Below, piece by piece: positions 1-10,589 of a stretch of 64,000 nucleotides of DNA (within the stretch, counting starts at the first letter, position 1; every line of letters begins with the position of its first letter). The notes under the pieces are model-generated. The model worked only from the letters and a program-made list of their open reading frames with translations, searched no databases and had not been told where the DNA came from. The stretch lies in contig JAQFVV010012535.1 of assembly GCA_028023455.1 (NCBI GenBank), positions 1,488,001 to 1,552,000 on the forward strand, read 5' to 3'. The DNA comes from Epiperipatus broadwayi. Taxonomy: Eukaryota; Onychophora; Udeonychophora; Euonychophora; Peripatidae. The position numbers were made by a program, and so were the translations under genes.

Positions 1-368
1 TTGTTTCGTGACATCTTGCCTCATGTCTAGTTTATGTTTTAGAAGTTTCCAGTTCTAGCATGAACTTGCCTCACTGCTTTGGCCATATACTGAATAATAT
101 GCATTCTTCCATTCAGCTCCAACGATAATTCTTATCTAATTCTATCTCCAACTGAACTGACTATTTATAATCAGATTCCTTCCATAATGAAAACAATTGT
201 ATTCACTGAGCATAATCACCCTTTGGACTGTATCTACAATTGGATATATGTTATCCATAAATCTATTGGTTTATGATGATGAATGCTCAATCTGATCAAG
301 TAAGGTGGAATCTGGACTAGTCCTTTAGTTGAAGTTAAATTGAGATATAACAATTATTAAAAGAATTC
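1..368. other. AT-rich non-coding stretch
   Basis: I see no open frame, repeat partner or RNA gene in this stretch. It is ordinary AT-rich intergenic or intronic sequence. Confidence 0.5.
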
Positions 369-581
369 TTAAATAAATTTAATAGCTTCAGTGTAATAAT
401 AAATTTTTAGTAATAGAGATTCTTTAACTTTTCTGATTATCACATTATTTTCAAAGAAAGCAACCTGCTCAAACATAATCTTATGATCTGTATTTCTTTC
501 ATGAATATATACTACAGAATTAAAAAAATTGTGTTTTATTCCATTTTTAGGAATTTTTATTCTTTTTTTATTTAAATTCAT
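369..581 (-). pseudogene. Coding-like fragment, possibly Penelope-like C-terminus
   Basis: A 70-codon open frame on the minus strand encodes a segment with an IHER-type motif, then HKIMFEQVAFFENN and a basic RKVKES stretch. The spacing of His, Phe/Trp, Val-x-x-x-Glu and the Arg-Lys-x-Lys-Glu helix resembles the region after the GIY-YIG domain in Penelope-like elements, where H-x-I-x-[FW] is followed by R-K-x-K-E-[AS]. The same peptide pattern recurs, with stops, on the plus strand at 1109-1345, so it was probably coding and is now a repeat relic. There is no start context or neighbouring domain. The Penelope assignment is inference from motif spacing; a phage-like or unrelated repeat ORF is possible. 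Confidence 0.35.
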
Positions 582-1108
582 ATTATTTTTAATATGTATG
601 TAACATTTTGCAAAAATAATGAATAATATAAACTACATCAGGAATGGTATTTTTATCAAATGTCTTTTGTATTATTTAATAAATTATTTGTAATATCCTT
701 CCTCCATGTTATTTTCTTACTCCTAAACAAATTATAATTCTTTTTTAACACCTTATAAGATAACAATTTAAATCATATTTTTCTTTTATCATCATATTTT
801 TAAAATTATTATTATTAAGAATTATAGTACTAATAACAATAATTTTAAAAATGTGAAGGTAAAATGAAAGTCCTATTTTATTTCTTTGTTCTTTAAATTG
901 TCTTTTTATAAGGTTTAAAAAAGAATTATAATTTGTTTGGGAATAAGAAACTAGCATGGAGAAAGAATAATTTATTGAATAATACAAAAGAGACATCTGA
1001 TATTCCTTATTTTTATAAATTATATGTAGGTTAAAATATTATGAGCTTAAATAAAAGAATAAAAGTGCATAAAAGTAAAATAAATAAATAAAAATTTAGT
1101 TCTGCATT

Positions 1109-1345
1109 ACATATTCACGAAAGGAAAACAAGCCAAATGTTTGTTTGAACTGTTGCTTTCTTTGAAAAGAATGAAATAAAGAGAAATAATTAAAGAATTC
1201 CTCTTGAAAATTTGACATATTGATGTACATATTCACGAAAGGAAAACAAGCCAAACGTTTGTTTGAACTGTTGCTTTCTTTGAAAAGAATGAAATAGGGA
1301 GAAGAATTAAAGAATCCCTTTTATTGAAAATTTGACATATTGATG
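1109..1345 (+). repeat. Tandem duplication of about 118 bp with broken coding similarity
   Basis: Two adjacent copies (1109-1226 and 1227-1345) share the stretch beginning acatattcacgaaaggaaaa and ending near gaaaatttgacatattgatg. Translated on the plus strand, both copies give HIHERKTSQ, a stop, then TVAFFEKNEI. This parallels the minus-strand peptide at 369-581, so three relics of the same coding segment lie here in two orientations. Both plus-strand copies carry an in-frame stop and differ by a few substitutions and small indels. Confidence 0.6.
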
Positions 1346-1349
1346 CTAT

Positions 1350-2160
1350 TAACTTAAAAAGTTTTTAGATATTAAAGATAATTGGAATGTAATCAAGAAT
1401 TGTGGGAAATTAATTTAATATATATGAAAGCAATGATTGTGAAATTTTCATTTTTAAATTTTGGTTAGTTTTAATTCTGAATTGGGTATAATTTATATTA
1501 TTAAAAAAAAAAATCAAAACTTTCTGTATGGTCATATTTTAAAATATTTATATACATGTATAAAAGATATATTTTACCACAAAGCATAAATATTAGATGC
1601 ACAATTGAAGTAAGATTTATTATAAATAAAAAGGGTAAGAACATTATAAAGATTGATGGTATATTAACCAGAGTGGCAAAATTAGTTATTCAAATTAATG
1701 GAAGATACCAAAAACAAGTAATTCAGATTTATATGCCAACAAGTTGTTAGAGAATTTTTATATGGACATACAAAGTGCTTTTGATCAGACCAAATAATAT
1801 TTTAAAATTGTTATGGAATATCTTAATATTAGAATTAGTAAACAATTGAAAGATGGAATTGCTGTGGGTAAATTTGGTCATGGTGATAGAAATGAGAGAA
1901 GACACAGACTTGTGGACTTCACATGAAAAAACTATATTTTGAATTACATTTTTGAGAAAAATGCTAAATGGAAAGTTATGAAAGCATTCCAATGAAGCTA
2001 CGGCAAAATTGGATATCTTAAGTAACATAAAGTTTGTATTTCAAGATTATAACGTCTTAATAAATTCAACACAGAAAATGATTACTTGTTAGTGAGATGT
2101 AAAATACATAATTAAAGCAAAATTAGAGAGAGAAAAAACTATCAATAAAAACATTAACAG
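1350..2160. other. Non-coding, no recognised feature
   Basis: Only short open frames with low-complexity translations occur here, such as those at 1556-1750 (+) and 1747-2028 (-). I found no domain or repeat partner. Confidence 0.4.
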
Positions 2161-2221
2161 TTGCTATTCTTTTAATGTATTTTCCCTTCACAGCCCATCT
2201 AGCCATCTGCTCCAATCTAGC

Positions 2222-3011
2222 TCAAGCTGCACATAGATATTTACCCCTGTCAATTTCCACTTTCCCAGATGGTAACAGGGTTTTAACAAGTGGTTGGCCT
2301 GGTTTCCCAAAGTATAAATGCAATGGTGTGAATTCAGTGAACTCGTTCCGGGTGTAATTGATGAACCAGAACATTTCTTTCGTTTGGTTCACCCAATCTC
2401 TATGGTTATAGCACCCAAATGAGTCCAGTACAGGCAATTCATTTCCCTAATGACCAACTTACATGGATTGAACTGGGGATTCTATATGGAAGTTAAGGTA
2501 TATTTTATGTCTTGGCACTTCACCTGCAGTCCATTCCCTTGATGTAAAAGTGGACCTGATGAGAGAGGATGGTCTTAGGTTTCCCAACTGTAGGAAACTG
2601 TTGATCCTACAAAACCTTAATGGTACAACAGGAATGTGCTCTTGTAACTGGGTATGCCATCGCATATTTAGAAAATAGGTCATAGGTAACCAATAAGAAC
2701 TGGTATCGCAGAAAAGCCGGTAGGGGGCTATAATGATCGATCGCCAAGATTTCACTTGGTTTCAAAGGAATAATATTGGTCAGAGGGCCCCTATAGGACT
2801 TATTGGGCAGTTTATCGCAAGTGCAGACCATGCATCTGTTAAGTGTATTTAACACATCAATGTATAAGTTGGGCCAATAGTATTGCCACATCACAGCCTC
2901 TTCGGTTTTGCGAGGGCCATAGTGTCCTACCAGGCAGTGTATATAAGAAATCAGACAACTCCTTAACCTGGAGGGTATCAGGATCCTCCATGAGTCATCC
3001 TCAGATATCAC
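2222..3011 (-). pseudogene. Ty3/gypsy integrase fragment (pseudogene)
   Basis: The 2607-3011 part contains an H2C2 zinc-binding module, IHCLVGHYGPRKTEEAV followed about 20 residues on by NRCMVCTCDK, which is the N-terminal domain of retroviral-type integrases. It is followed by the start of the catalytic core: an AIDHYSPLPA segment at the first acidic residue and LLVTYDLFSKYAMAYPV. A second frame at 2222-2437 gives NYTRNEFTEFTPLHLYFGKP, matching the end of the core where N-x-x-x-H-x-x-T-x-x-x-P is usual. The frames are offset and broken between the pieces. Integrase would join the cDNA to host DNA; this copy cannot make an intact enzyme. Confidence 0.8.
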
Positions 3012-3239
3012 TCATTTCTGCAGTACCCCATTCTGAATCTGAAAACCTCCTTGGGATTCCTGCATTGTCACACGGGGCTCTTTCTCGGTCTCGGTGCTTT
3101 TATAATTTCTCTGTATTTGGGGTATCTCTCCTGCCAATGGCCTAGGTTCTAGAGGTCCCTCTCAATGAAATCATTGACTGTTAATCATGATGAATAATGG
3201 GGTAATTTTACTATATGATGGCAGGGTTTAATCTCGGTA

Positions 3240-3490
3240 GGGTACCTACTTAGATAAGTCTGCGATGACATTTTATGGGCCAGGGCAGTATATTACCTGG
3301 TAATTGAATTTCTGCAAAGCATGGTTCCAGCGAATGAGTTGATCATTGTCAGGTAGCTTTTATTTAGAAATTCTAGACAGCAATGGTCGGTGATGAAAAT
3401 AACCTCAGATCCATATAAGAAATTGCTTGAATTTATTACAGTCCCAGCTGATTGCAAGTGTTTCATTCAGTCACGGTATAATTTAATTCC
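3240..3490 (-). pseudogene. Ty3/gypsy RNase H remnant
   Basis: Minus-strand translation across two or three frames gives ETLAISWDCNKFKQFL, then a segment readable as VIFITDHCCLEFL, then RWNHALQKFNYQVIYCPGP. This is the order expected for the RNase H domain of gypsy elements: E-x-L-A-x-[VS]-W, the ITDH box, R-W and the pGxxNxxAD end. Stops and frameshifts separate the parts. It lies between the reverse transcriptase and integrase fragments, as expected. Confidence 0.65.
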
Positions 3491-3879
3491 ATCCCTCTCA
3501 GAGTACAGCTGTCAAAAAAAGAACTTGGGGCTGCTACAATTGGTTAACCTTGAACAGTACCATTTCCAAACCCATTCTGTTGTTTGAACATAAAATGGTC
3601 TGAAAAAATTAAGGTGGTGTAGCATAATAGTCTCTATAAACTTCTGTCTGACTTCTGGAATCTCCTGCTGTTCACCGTACTCCCATGGTTGGACCTTTTT
3701 AACAATCGAGAGTCAGTGTCTTGTGCAAAACCGGGGTAAAACTATGGAGTTGCACAATCCCATAAATGATCTCACTTGCTTTTGGGTGGTAGATCTACAG
3801 AAATTTTCTATAGCCTATATCTTATTTGAGTGTACCTGGCCCAAAAAGGAAGTCTCCCGAAGAGGCACCATCGATAAAG

Positions 3880-4430
3880 AATCTTTTTAATTGATTTAAG
3901 TTTTCATCTAGATTGGGTGAACAATTACCACATCGTGCTTATAGAAAATGATCTGTGCCTTGATTTCTTCAGATAATCTGTTCCAGATATCTCATCAGGG
4001 CTGCACCATTGTTAATCTGAATGGCACCTTCTTAAATATGTGGTTTGCCCTGGTACCTGAACACAGTGTACTTCTGATCTCTGGGATCTAGCACCATCTG
4101 CCAATAGTTAGCCATTAATCCAATGTTTAGAAGACACATTTCCCCATCAGCTTTACAAAAATCTCTGGTATCAAGGGCCCTTTCTGGAATAGTTATGCTA
4201 TTTAATTTGCAAGCATCCAAACAGTTTCACTCATTCATTTTCTTTCTTTATGACCACAGACAGGTTGTACAATGATTGCATCTTTTCAATGACTCCCAAT
4301 TTATCATTTGTTGAATTTGGGCATTGACTTCCACTTGATATTGAAATGGTATCAGGTAGGTTAGTGTCTGGTAATCCTTGATTTTCTCATGGGTATTGGA
4401 AAAGACATATTCTTCTCCAGCACTATCCAT
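3880..4430 (-). pseudogene. Ty3/gypsy reverse transcriptase remnant
   Basis: The 4248-4430 frame reads through THEKIKDYQTLTYLIPFQYQ and a QIQQMINWESLKR segment, matching the entry of the gypsy RT domain (I-x-T-G-x-x-P-I-x-x-x-x-Y-R, then the I-x-x-M-x-x-x-G-x-I helix). The 4032-4220 frame reads KLNSITIPERALDTRDF and YWQMVLDPRDQKYTVFRYQG, corresponding to R-K-L-N-x-x-T and the Y-[WH]-Q-I-x-x-x-x-x-x-x-x-K-T-A-F block. Further down (about 3928-3947) the expected YxDD box reads in a degenerate form containing only one aspartate. The enzyme is dead in this copy. Confidence 0.8.
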
Positions 4431-4554
4431 AACATTGCCTTGTCTTCAGGATTATCGAGGGATGACTCCTCAATCATTTTAGTTACCAACAATTCTTCGT
4501 CTAGATCAGGTAGCAGACACCTAATCTAGATATTTTCGAAGTCAGCCAGATCTC

Positions 4555-4956
4555 TTAGCCTAATTTATCTTGGTCTAGGGGGGTCACATTTTGATCATAG
4601 TCAATGATGCATTTATACTGCTCAAGAAAATCAGTTCCATTCACTATATTTTTGATCAGCTCTGTCATGATCAAGGAAGGGTTGTCGAGGGTTGTCTGGC
4701 CCCACTTGAGATCCAGCCACACTTGGTACTTTTCAGTCTTCATTTTATGGCCATCTGAGTGGCACTGATTGGTAGTTTCAATACCAAAGATGACTGTTCT
4801 TCTAGCCGCATCAACCATTCCCTCAAGGTCAACAATATCTGGCTGCCAGAGTCTACCAGTGCCAACACTCATAATACCAACTTCAATGTTGACCATCGAG
4901 CATGGTCTAATCTGGACATCAGATCCGGGCTCATCCATTTCCATAATTGTTGACAC
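4555..4956 (-). pseudogene. Retroelement protease-linker fragment
   Basis: A 133-codon frame contains VNGTDFLEQYKCIIDYDQN near its C-terminus. This closely follows the [IL]-[IL]-G-x-D-F-L pattern with I-I-D-Y at the end of the aspartic protease of Ty3/gypsy elements, just upstream of RT. The expected catalytic D-[ST]-G triad is not evident; a GTGRLWQPD segment lies where it should be. The function would be polyprotein cleavage. The position directly before the RT fragment supports the call. Confidence 0.65.
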
Positions 4957-5268
4957 AGAGTTCCTCTGATATATTTCATTCCTGAATGGTTTTATAGGAT
5001 TCCGGTAAGAGGATCAATCTAACGGGGTCCCCTGAATTTTCCTGACTGCCTGTCCCTATAAGGTCCTTTTACTCTTGTTTGGCTCAGGTATCTTGGGGAA
5101 TAGGATATGTTGTCAGTTTATAGATAGTCATGGCCTGGCATCTGGTGCCTCAGTTTTGCGGACTTTTTCTGTGGGGTCTTTTGTGAAATGGGTGTAGTTG
5201 ACTGTGGTTAAGAACTCTGCCATTTCATCGATGGTTTTGATTCAGCTTTCCACCGTAACCTGCTGCTC

Positions 5269-6724
5269 TTATAGGAGCATATTCTGTTGGATGGCCAGGA
5301 CAATCTGGGTGTCAGTGAAGACAAAATCGGTTAGGGATTGAAACCGAGCAATCTGCCTCATGAAGAATTGGGTGTGGACCTCCCTGGGATATAGATCATA
5401 ATGCTCCTGCAGGATAGCATGGTAAATCCATGCTGCTTTCTGTATTCCAAACACTTTTAACTAGGGCTTCACAATAGCTTTTGAAAGTTGGTGGTCTTTC
5501 CATCCCACCATGACTTCACATATTTTTTTAAATAATGGACCGCAAGAACAATCTGGTCTGATCTTGTGAAAGTGAAAAAACTCCTTTAGGCTTTCTATGT
5601 ATGCCTTGGGATTCTCCTTGGGATTCTCCCTGATGTCTTCCTTAAATGTTTTTGAGCTGGATTTATTTTGCCATTTGGGTATGGGAATCTATCTCTGATA
5701 CAGGCCACCCCCCTAAACACTTTTCCCAAGCTGCCCAGGGTGCTGTCTGATAAACTGTTTCTCTTTGCAGCCTCCACCTAGAGTCCTGGCAAATGGCAGC
5801 TCATCCCATAACCAATAAGCTTCTCTCTATCACTGTGATCTGTGGAACTCCATGGTGTCCACCCTGTTCAGTTCCTCAGTTCCTGCCCATTTAGCATTCC
5901 CTTTTCTAATTTTCTGCATTTCCCCTCTTGGTTCAGTAGCACCCCCATTCTTGTCTCAGTTATCTTTTCTACCTTCACTATCCTTTCTATCAAGTGTCAA
6001 ACACTATCCCTCGAATCGGTCTGCTCCTGGGTTGTGGTGCCAGTTTTGTGTGCAAGGGTCTCCTTTAACTTATAAAGGTTATCATTTATTTCCCCTTGTA
6101 CTTCTTGTAGGTCTCTTATAGCTTCTCCCTGTTCACCTTGCTTTGTTTTGGCTTCTCTAGGTCCTCCTTGATTTCCATTATCACCTTCAGTAGCAAGGCC
6201 TCTTGCGATTCTACCTTGTGTCTTACGGTTTTGACTTCTTCATTTAGGTTAGATACGGTCTTTTGTTGGTGTCCATTATCTCATTACCAAGTTCCTCATA
6301 CTTCAGTTGACAACTGATTTTCCAACTCTTCTAGGCTCTCCTGCCATTTCTCTTCCATTTTTCTGATTCCTAGCTTCTAGTTTTTTCTCCATCCTCCAGT
6401 CCCTTGCCTTTAAGCTTTCCTGTATTTTCAATATATTCTGTCAGTTGCTCTCTTCTATTTTCTGTAAGATTACACTCAAAAAATCCGAAGGCCCCCTTAT
6501 ATTCTCGACTGGTTTCTCTCCCGGGATTCCATGGATGATTTCTTAAAATACACGGGACTTTCCATATACCTTCTTTTTTGGTACTGATGCGTGCTTACTT
6601 CCTCCAATTCCTCTTCTATGCTACTATCGCTGACAGTTTTAGTCCTGCATCCCCATGTGGCCCGTTCATTCCTTATATCCCTGACTAGCTCTTTCCCTGA
6701 AAGCATTTTGAATGTCAAGACCAT
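5269..6724 (-). pseudogene. Probable gag region of the same gypsy remnant
   Basis: Several short minus-strand frames (5269-5454, 5595-5777, 6497-6724) lie upstream of the protease fragment where gag belongs. The 6497-6724 frame is charged and polar with a glutamate-rich IEEELEEV run, and the intervening minus-strand text is rich in Lys/Glu/Leu, suggesting a broken coiled coil. A capsid-like helix-rich piece is seen at 5269-5454. No CCHC knuckle was identified. The assignment rests mostly on position. Confidence 0.45.
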
Positions 6725-7256
6725 TTGTGGTTTGAAATAAGGTTAGGAAGACAAAAATGGATGGTTGCAATAGTGTATATACCTACTGGAGATAATCAAT
6801 CTATAATGGAGTGAAACAGTGGCATATATGAATGCCTCATTAAGGATAAACAGAGTTTCAAAAAAAGGGAAAGAAAATAATGTTTATAGGGGATATGAAT
6901 AGACATATTGAATAAATTGATGTGGATAACAAGAAGGGCAACTTTTGAAGAATTTTTGTCAGAAAGTGAATTTGAGCATTGGAAATTTATCAACTATTTA
7001 TGAAGGACAATACTTATGGTCTCTCACAATAGTTTATGTATTAATAGATACAGAAGAAATGAATAAAGTATGGAAAATTTAAGTATTTAATAATGATGAG
7101 AGAGTAAGCAATAGTGATCATAATTTCTTTATAATAGAAATGATTAGCAATGTGATGGAAAATAATAATAAAGCTAAAAAGGATTGTGAAAGATGTGGAT
7201 GGAGAATGAATGATGAATGATAAGAATAAGATAGAAGAACATAAAATGAAGAAAAC

Positions 7257-8640
7257 ATGGAAGAGTTGGTTGTTTATGAATATAAGGGTTGGTGTGATGA
7301 AGTAGAAAAAGTGGCAAATGGGGTATTAGGTGAGAATATTCTGAAGAATAATAGAAGAGTGAGAGTTAGTAAAAGTGTAAAAGAGAGGGAAAAGCATGCA
7401 GAGAACATATATGCTATTAAGAACAAAGAAAGTGAAGTTGTTAATGTTAAATGGAAAAGTATTTTATTAATAGAGAGAATGAAATTAAATAGTAAATTGT
7501 TGGAGGATATTAATAAAATTGGAAGAGATGGGAGTAAAAAATTTTGGAAATGCATTAAAAGTAAATGTAGGGGAGAGAGAGAAATAGTATTACTAGGTGT
7601 TGTGCGAAAAGAGTGTAGATCTAGAGAAGAATTAACAAACTTAAATAAGTATGTAATGAATATAGAAAAGATATTAGATGTCAAGGACATAGTGATAACA
7701 AATATAAAATGATAACAAATATAAAAGGATATAGTAATGGAAATATTACATTTACAGAAAATAAATTGAATGAGGCAGGGATAGAAATTGAAAAGTGGAA
7801 AGACAAGAAGTTTAGATGAATGGGCAGCAGAAATGGTAATGAATTTAGGAAATAGGGCAAAGTTAAACTTATTATGTTTTAATAAGATGGCACAGAAGAG
7901 AGATTTTTTAGATAGTTGGAGTAATACAAGAGTAAGGCTATTATTTAAAGGAAAGAGTAAGGATCATAGAAAATTAAGCAAGCAGTAACCTCAGTGTTAT
8001 ATAAAGTTTTTACATATATGGTGGCTGGAAAGATCGCAAAATGAATGGAAGAAAATAATATAGTGGGAGAAATGCAAGGAGGTTTTTGATCGGATAGGTG
8101 TTTAGGAGAGAGTTTATTTATAGTTACACAACTTAGAGCTATGAGTAGAAATGCAGATAGTTATATAGTTTTATAGATATAGAGAAGGCATATTGATAGA
8201 GCAAATAGATATAGATTATGGATAAGTTTAATAGACATGAGAATGGATAGAGCTTTAATGGATCTTATTAAGAGATTGTTTGAAACTAATTGCTATATGT
8301 ATCAATTAGGGAATATAGAATCAGTTAAATTTAAAAATGGGATGGAACTAAAGCAAAGATACCCTATGTCACTTACTTTGTTTTTGTTGTATTTGAGAGA
8401 AATGGAAAGATCAGTAAAAAGACTAGGAAGAGGGGTAGAGATACCATTAATAGGTGGTGAGGGAGTATATACATTGTCAGATCTTTATTTGCAGATGATG
8501 TCTACTTGTGCACAGAAAGTAGGGATGATATGGAAGTTATGCTGAAGACATGCGCAAAGGTGGGTAGTAAGATGGGGATTAAATTTCGTGAAGAAAAATC
8601 AAATGTAATGATGAATAATACTGGGGAAATAGAAAACAAA
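7257..8640 (+). pseudogene. LINE reverse transcriptase (pseudogene)
   Basis: The frame at 7257-7712 is a lysine-rich pre-RT linker. At 7788-7988 the translation SLDEWAAEMVMNLGNRAK then LFKGKSKDHRKLSKQ matches the G-K-x-x-G-x-D-x-[IW]-x-A-E-M start of RT and the KgK block. Near 8090 an MQGGF piece matches Q-x-G-F. At 8237-8545 MSLTLFLLYLREMERSV corresponds to the PLSPxLFxxYL block. The catalytic box LLFADDVYLCTE is at about 8471-8510, one frame away from the preceding ORF. Reverse transcription would have been primed at the nicked target; the copy is non-functional. Confidence 0.75.
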
Positions 8641-9528
8641 GAATTTTATTGGGGGATGTAAAGTTAAGTGTGGTGAATAGGTATAACTATTTGGTAATCA
8701 TCTTAAGTAATCAAAGAAATTGCTTGGATGAATGGCAGAAAAATTGATAAATGAAGCAAAGAAAAGAAAGGGATTGATAAAAAAATTAATACTGTTTTCA
8801 TATAATAAATATGATGTAACTAAAAATGTATAGAAGAGAGTGGCAGTAGCAGGGTTAACCTATGGTAATGATGCTTTATACTAAAGGGGTGTTAGATTAC
8901 TTAGAAAGAGTACAAAGAGAAGTAGGGAGACATGCATTAGATGCAGGTGTGGCAAAGCAAAGGAGATCATTCAAGGAGAAATGGGATGGTCAAGTTTTTG
9001 TATGAGAGATGCAAAATGAGAATGTTGGGTAGATTGCAATTTATGGACAATAGAGAATAGCCGAAATAGTATTTAATTGGGTTGTAAAACATAGGCAACA
9101 ATATAGATGAGAAAGATAGTACTATATGCAGAAGATCTGGATAAAGAATTTGTCGGTCTACTTTAACAAAAGATGGAATGATGTGTTAGGAGAATTGCTG
9201 AGTGTCATGGGATAGAAGAATTAATGCATTAATAAAAAATATGGAGTTCGAGAGGTGGAGAACTAGTATGGAGAGTAAATTGAGTTTAAATATATATAGA
9301 AGTAAACAGACTAGCATGCAAGTTAATTTATGATAATAGCAAGGAAAATTGTTTACTGTTTATGGCTCAATCAGGATATTTAGCAACATCACATGACCAC
9401 CTCTTATGCTTGTGTATAACTTGTTAAAACAGACAAAACTCACTATATATATTGCCACACACAGCAAGCTAGAGTAATCAATGGATGCCAGAAGGCTTGT
9501 GCATAAAATCCCCATCTAGTGCCTACTC

Positions 9529-9586
9529 ATCCAATATCTCCAGACTAGTTTCTGGCTTATGGCCTTTGTCAGTGAGGAGCCTTGGA
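9529..9586 (-). ncRNA. Hammerhead-like motif, core mutated
   Basis: On the minus strand this is the same fold as the intact copies: stem I halves ATCCAA/TTGGAT and TCCTCA/TGGAGA, a GGC/GCC-type stem II, GAAAC, and ACTAGT followed by C. The catalytic CTGANGA box reads CTGACAA, changing an invariant G, so cleavage is unlikely. Confidence 0.55.
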
Positions 9587-9713
9587 TCTGAGAGCACTGC
9601 ATCTAAATCTTAGGATCTTCACTATATATATTGCCACACACAGCAAGCTAGAGTAATCAATGGATGCCTGAAGGCTTGTGCATAAAATCCCCATCTAGTG
9701 AAGTGCTCTCAGA

Positions 9714-9771
9714 ACCAAGGCTCCTCACTGACGAAGGCCATAAGCCAGAAACTAGTCTGGGGATATTGGAT
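9714..9771 (+). ncRNA. Type I hammerhead ribozyme motif, core intact
   Basis: Reading 5' to 3', an outer stem I strand (ACCAA), an internal loop (GGC) and an inner stem I strand (TCCTCA) precede the core CTGACGA. Stem II is GGC/GCC around a short loop, then GAAA, ACTAGT, and the cleavage triplet GTC followed by TGGGGA-TA-TTGGAT, which pairs back to close stem I. The only loop-forming part of stem III is the palindrome ACTAGT, so a single copy can form almost no stem III, whereas two copies could pair through six bases. That matches the dimeric minimal hammerheads known from Penelope-like elements. An A-A mismatch sits at the base of stem II. Confidence 0.65.
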
Positions 9772-10189
9772 GAGTAGGCACTAGATGGGGATTTTATGCA
9801 CAAGCCTTCTAGCATCCATTGATTACTCTAGCTCATTGTGTGAGGCAATATATATAGTGAGTTTTGCCTGTGATATTTAGCAACAAGAGATTATACACAT
9901 AAATGGAAAAATGTGAGTGAAATTTGTGTAAGAAAAGCATAGGAAATATTAGACATCTGTTAATTGCATGTAAATGCCAGCAAGCAAAATGAGTACAAAT
10001 AATGAAGTTGTGGAAGAATAAATATAAACAAAGTGATTATACAGAAAGTCAGTTCTTGGTTTTGATGCTGGGTTTGGGAAAAGCCCATAGAGTTGACAAA
10101 GATTATATTGTAAAAATGGGATGGAGCAGGTTAGAGAAGAATATGGGAAAAACTTAGGGTGGGGAATGGAAAGGGGAGGTAAGGTGGCT

Positions 10190-10360
10190 AATAGGTTCTG
10201 GGTGTAGTGCTCTCAGATCCAAGACTTATCACTGATGAATTCCACAAGCTAAAAACTAGTCTTGAGATATTGGATGAGTAGGCACTAGATGTTAATTTCG
10301 ATGCACAAACCTTCTGGCATCTATAGTTTGCACTAGGTGGCATTACTAGATGGAGAGAAT
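10190..10360 (+). mobile_element. PLE-derived fragment with decayed hammerhead
   Basis: This is a further copy of the repeat that begins with tgctctcagatcc and ends near cactaggtggcattact. A hammerhead-like segment is at 10217-10275: CTGATGA is intact and ACTAGTC is present, but the GAAA box reads AAAA, and the inner stem I is TTATCA/TTGAGA. It lies immediately after the LINE remnant and is diverged from the copies at 9.7 and 30.3 kb. Confidence 0.6.
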
Positions 10361-10589
10361 TGCTACTATAATATTTTTTATTATAACAATTTTCAAAAGT
10401 CACATTAATAATATGTACTTGTATGTAAATATTATATTTAGATATATATGTGTGGGTCCATTTACTTCTGTTTCTAATCACGACTCGATCCTTTTTTTCT
10501 TTTCAAAATATACATTACATATAGCCATATAATTTTATAATTAAAACACTTCTTTTCTTTTCAAAAACTTTATTTGATATATATATATA

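Larger units (their letters stand above)
2170..6724 (-). mobile_element. Decayed Ty3/gypsy-type LTR retrotransposon, internal region
   Basis: Read on the minus strand from 6724 down to about 2200, the fragments follow the gag, protease, reverse transcriptase, RNase H, integrase order of the Ty3/gypsy superfamily. They are scattered over all three frames with many stops and frameshifts, so the copy is old. I could not identify LTRs at either end; the region is richer in G and C than its flanks, which helps to mark its extent. The diagnostic pieces are annotated separately. Confidence 0.8.
9389..9871. mobile_element. PLE-derived palindromic insertion with hammerhead motifs
   Basis: This 483-bp block interrupts the LINE and is flanked by the direct repeat GATATTTAGCAACA (9375-9388 and 9872-9885), a 14-bp target-site duplication. 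It contains minus-oriented copies of a repeat segment (from about 9450 to 9620, with a partial second one at 9620-9700) and one plus-oriented copy (about 9700-9870), so it folds back on itself. Each full copy includes a hammerhead-like core. The same module recurs at 10190-10340, 22250-22445 and 29881-30488. Hammerhead ribozymes within the LTR-like ends of Penelope-like elements are established; assigning this family to PLEs is inferred from that and from the inverted organisation. Confidence 0.7.
6735..10175 (+). mobile_element. Decayed LINE (AP-endonuclease plus reverse transcriptase)
   Basis: Plus-strand fragments follow the order of a single-ORF2-type non-LTR retrotransposon. An endonuclease end segment near 6735-6960 reads VAIVYIP then FIGDMNRHIE, corresponding to the GDFN-x-H catalytic block. 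Reverse transcriptase follows at 7788-8640. A C-terminal stretch after 9900 has the HLL-x-x-C pattern of the terminal zinc-binding motif. Stops and frameshifts are frequent. The body is interrupted at 9389-9871 by a PLE-derived insertion flanked by a 14-bp duplication, so the LINE is the older of the two. The clade is not determined; RTE, CR1 and Jockey-like elements all share these blocks. Confidence 0.75.

Noticed and set aside
7274-7690. 138-codon minus-strand ORF
   Set aside because: It is the Leu/Ser-rich shadow of the Lys/Arg/Glu-rich plus-strand LINE frame at 7257-7712.
9760-9790. Alternative hammerhead folding that pairs CTAGT with the later CACTAG and cleaves after AGAT
   Set aside because: It would need a non-canonical triplet; the GTC directly after the ACTAGT palindrome fits all stems without exceptions.
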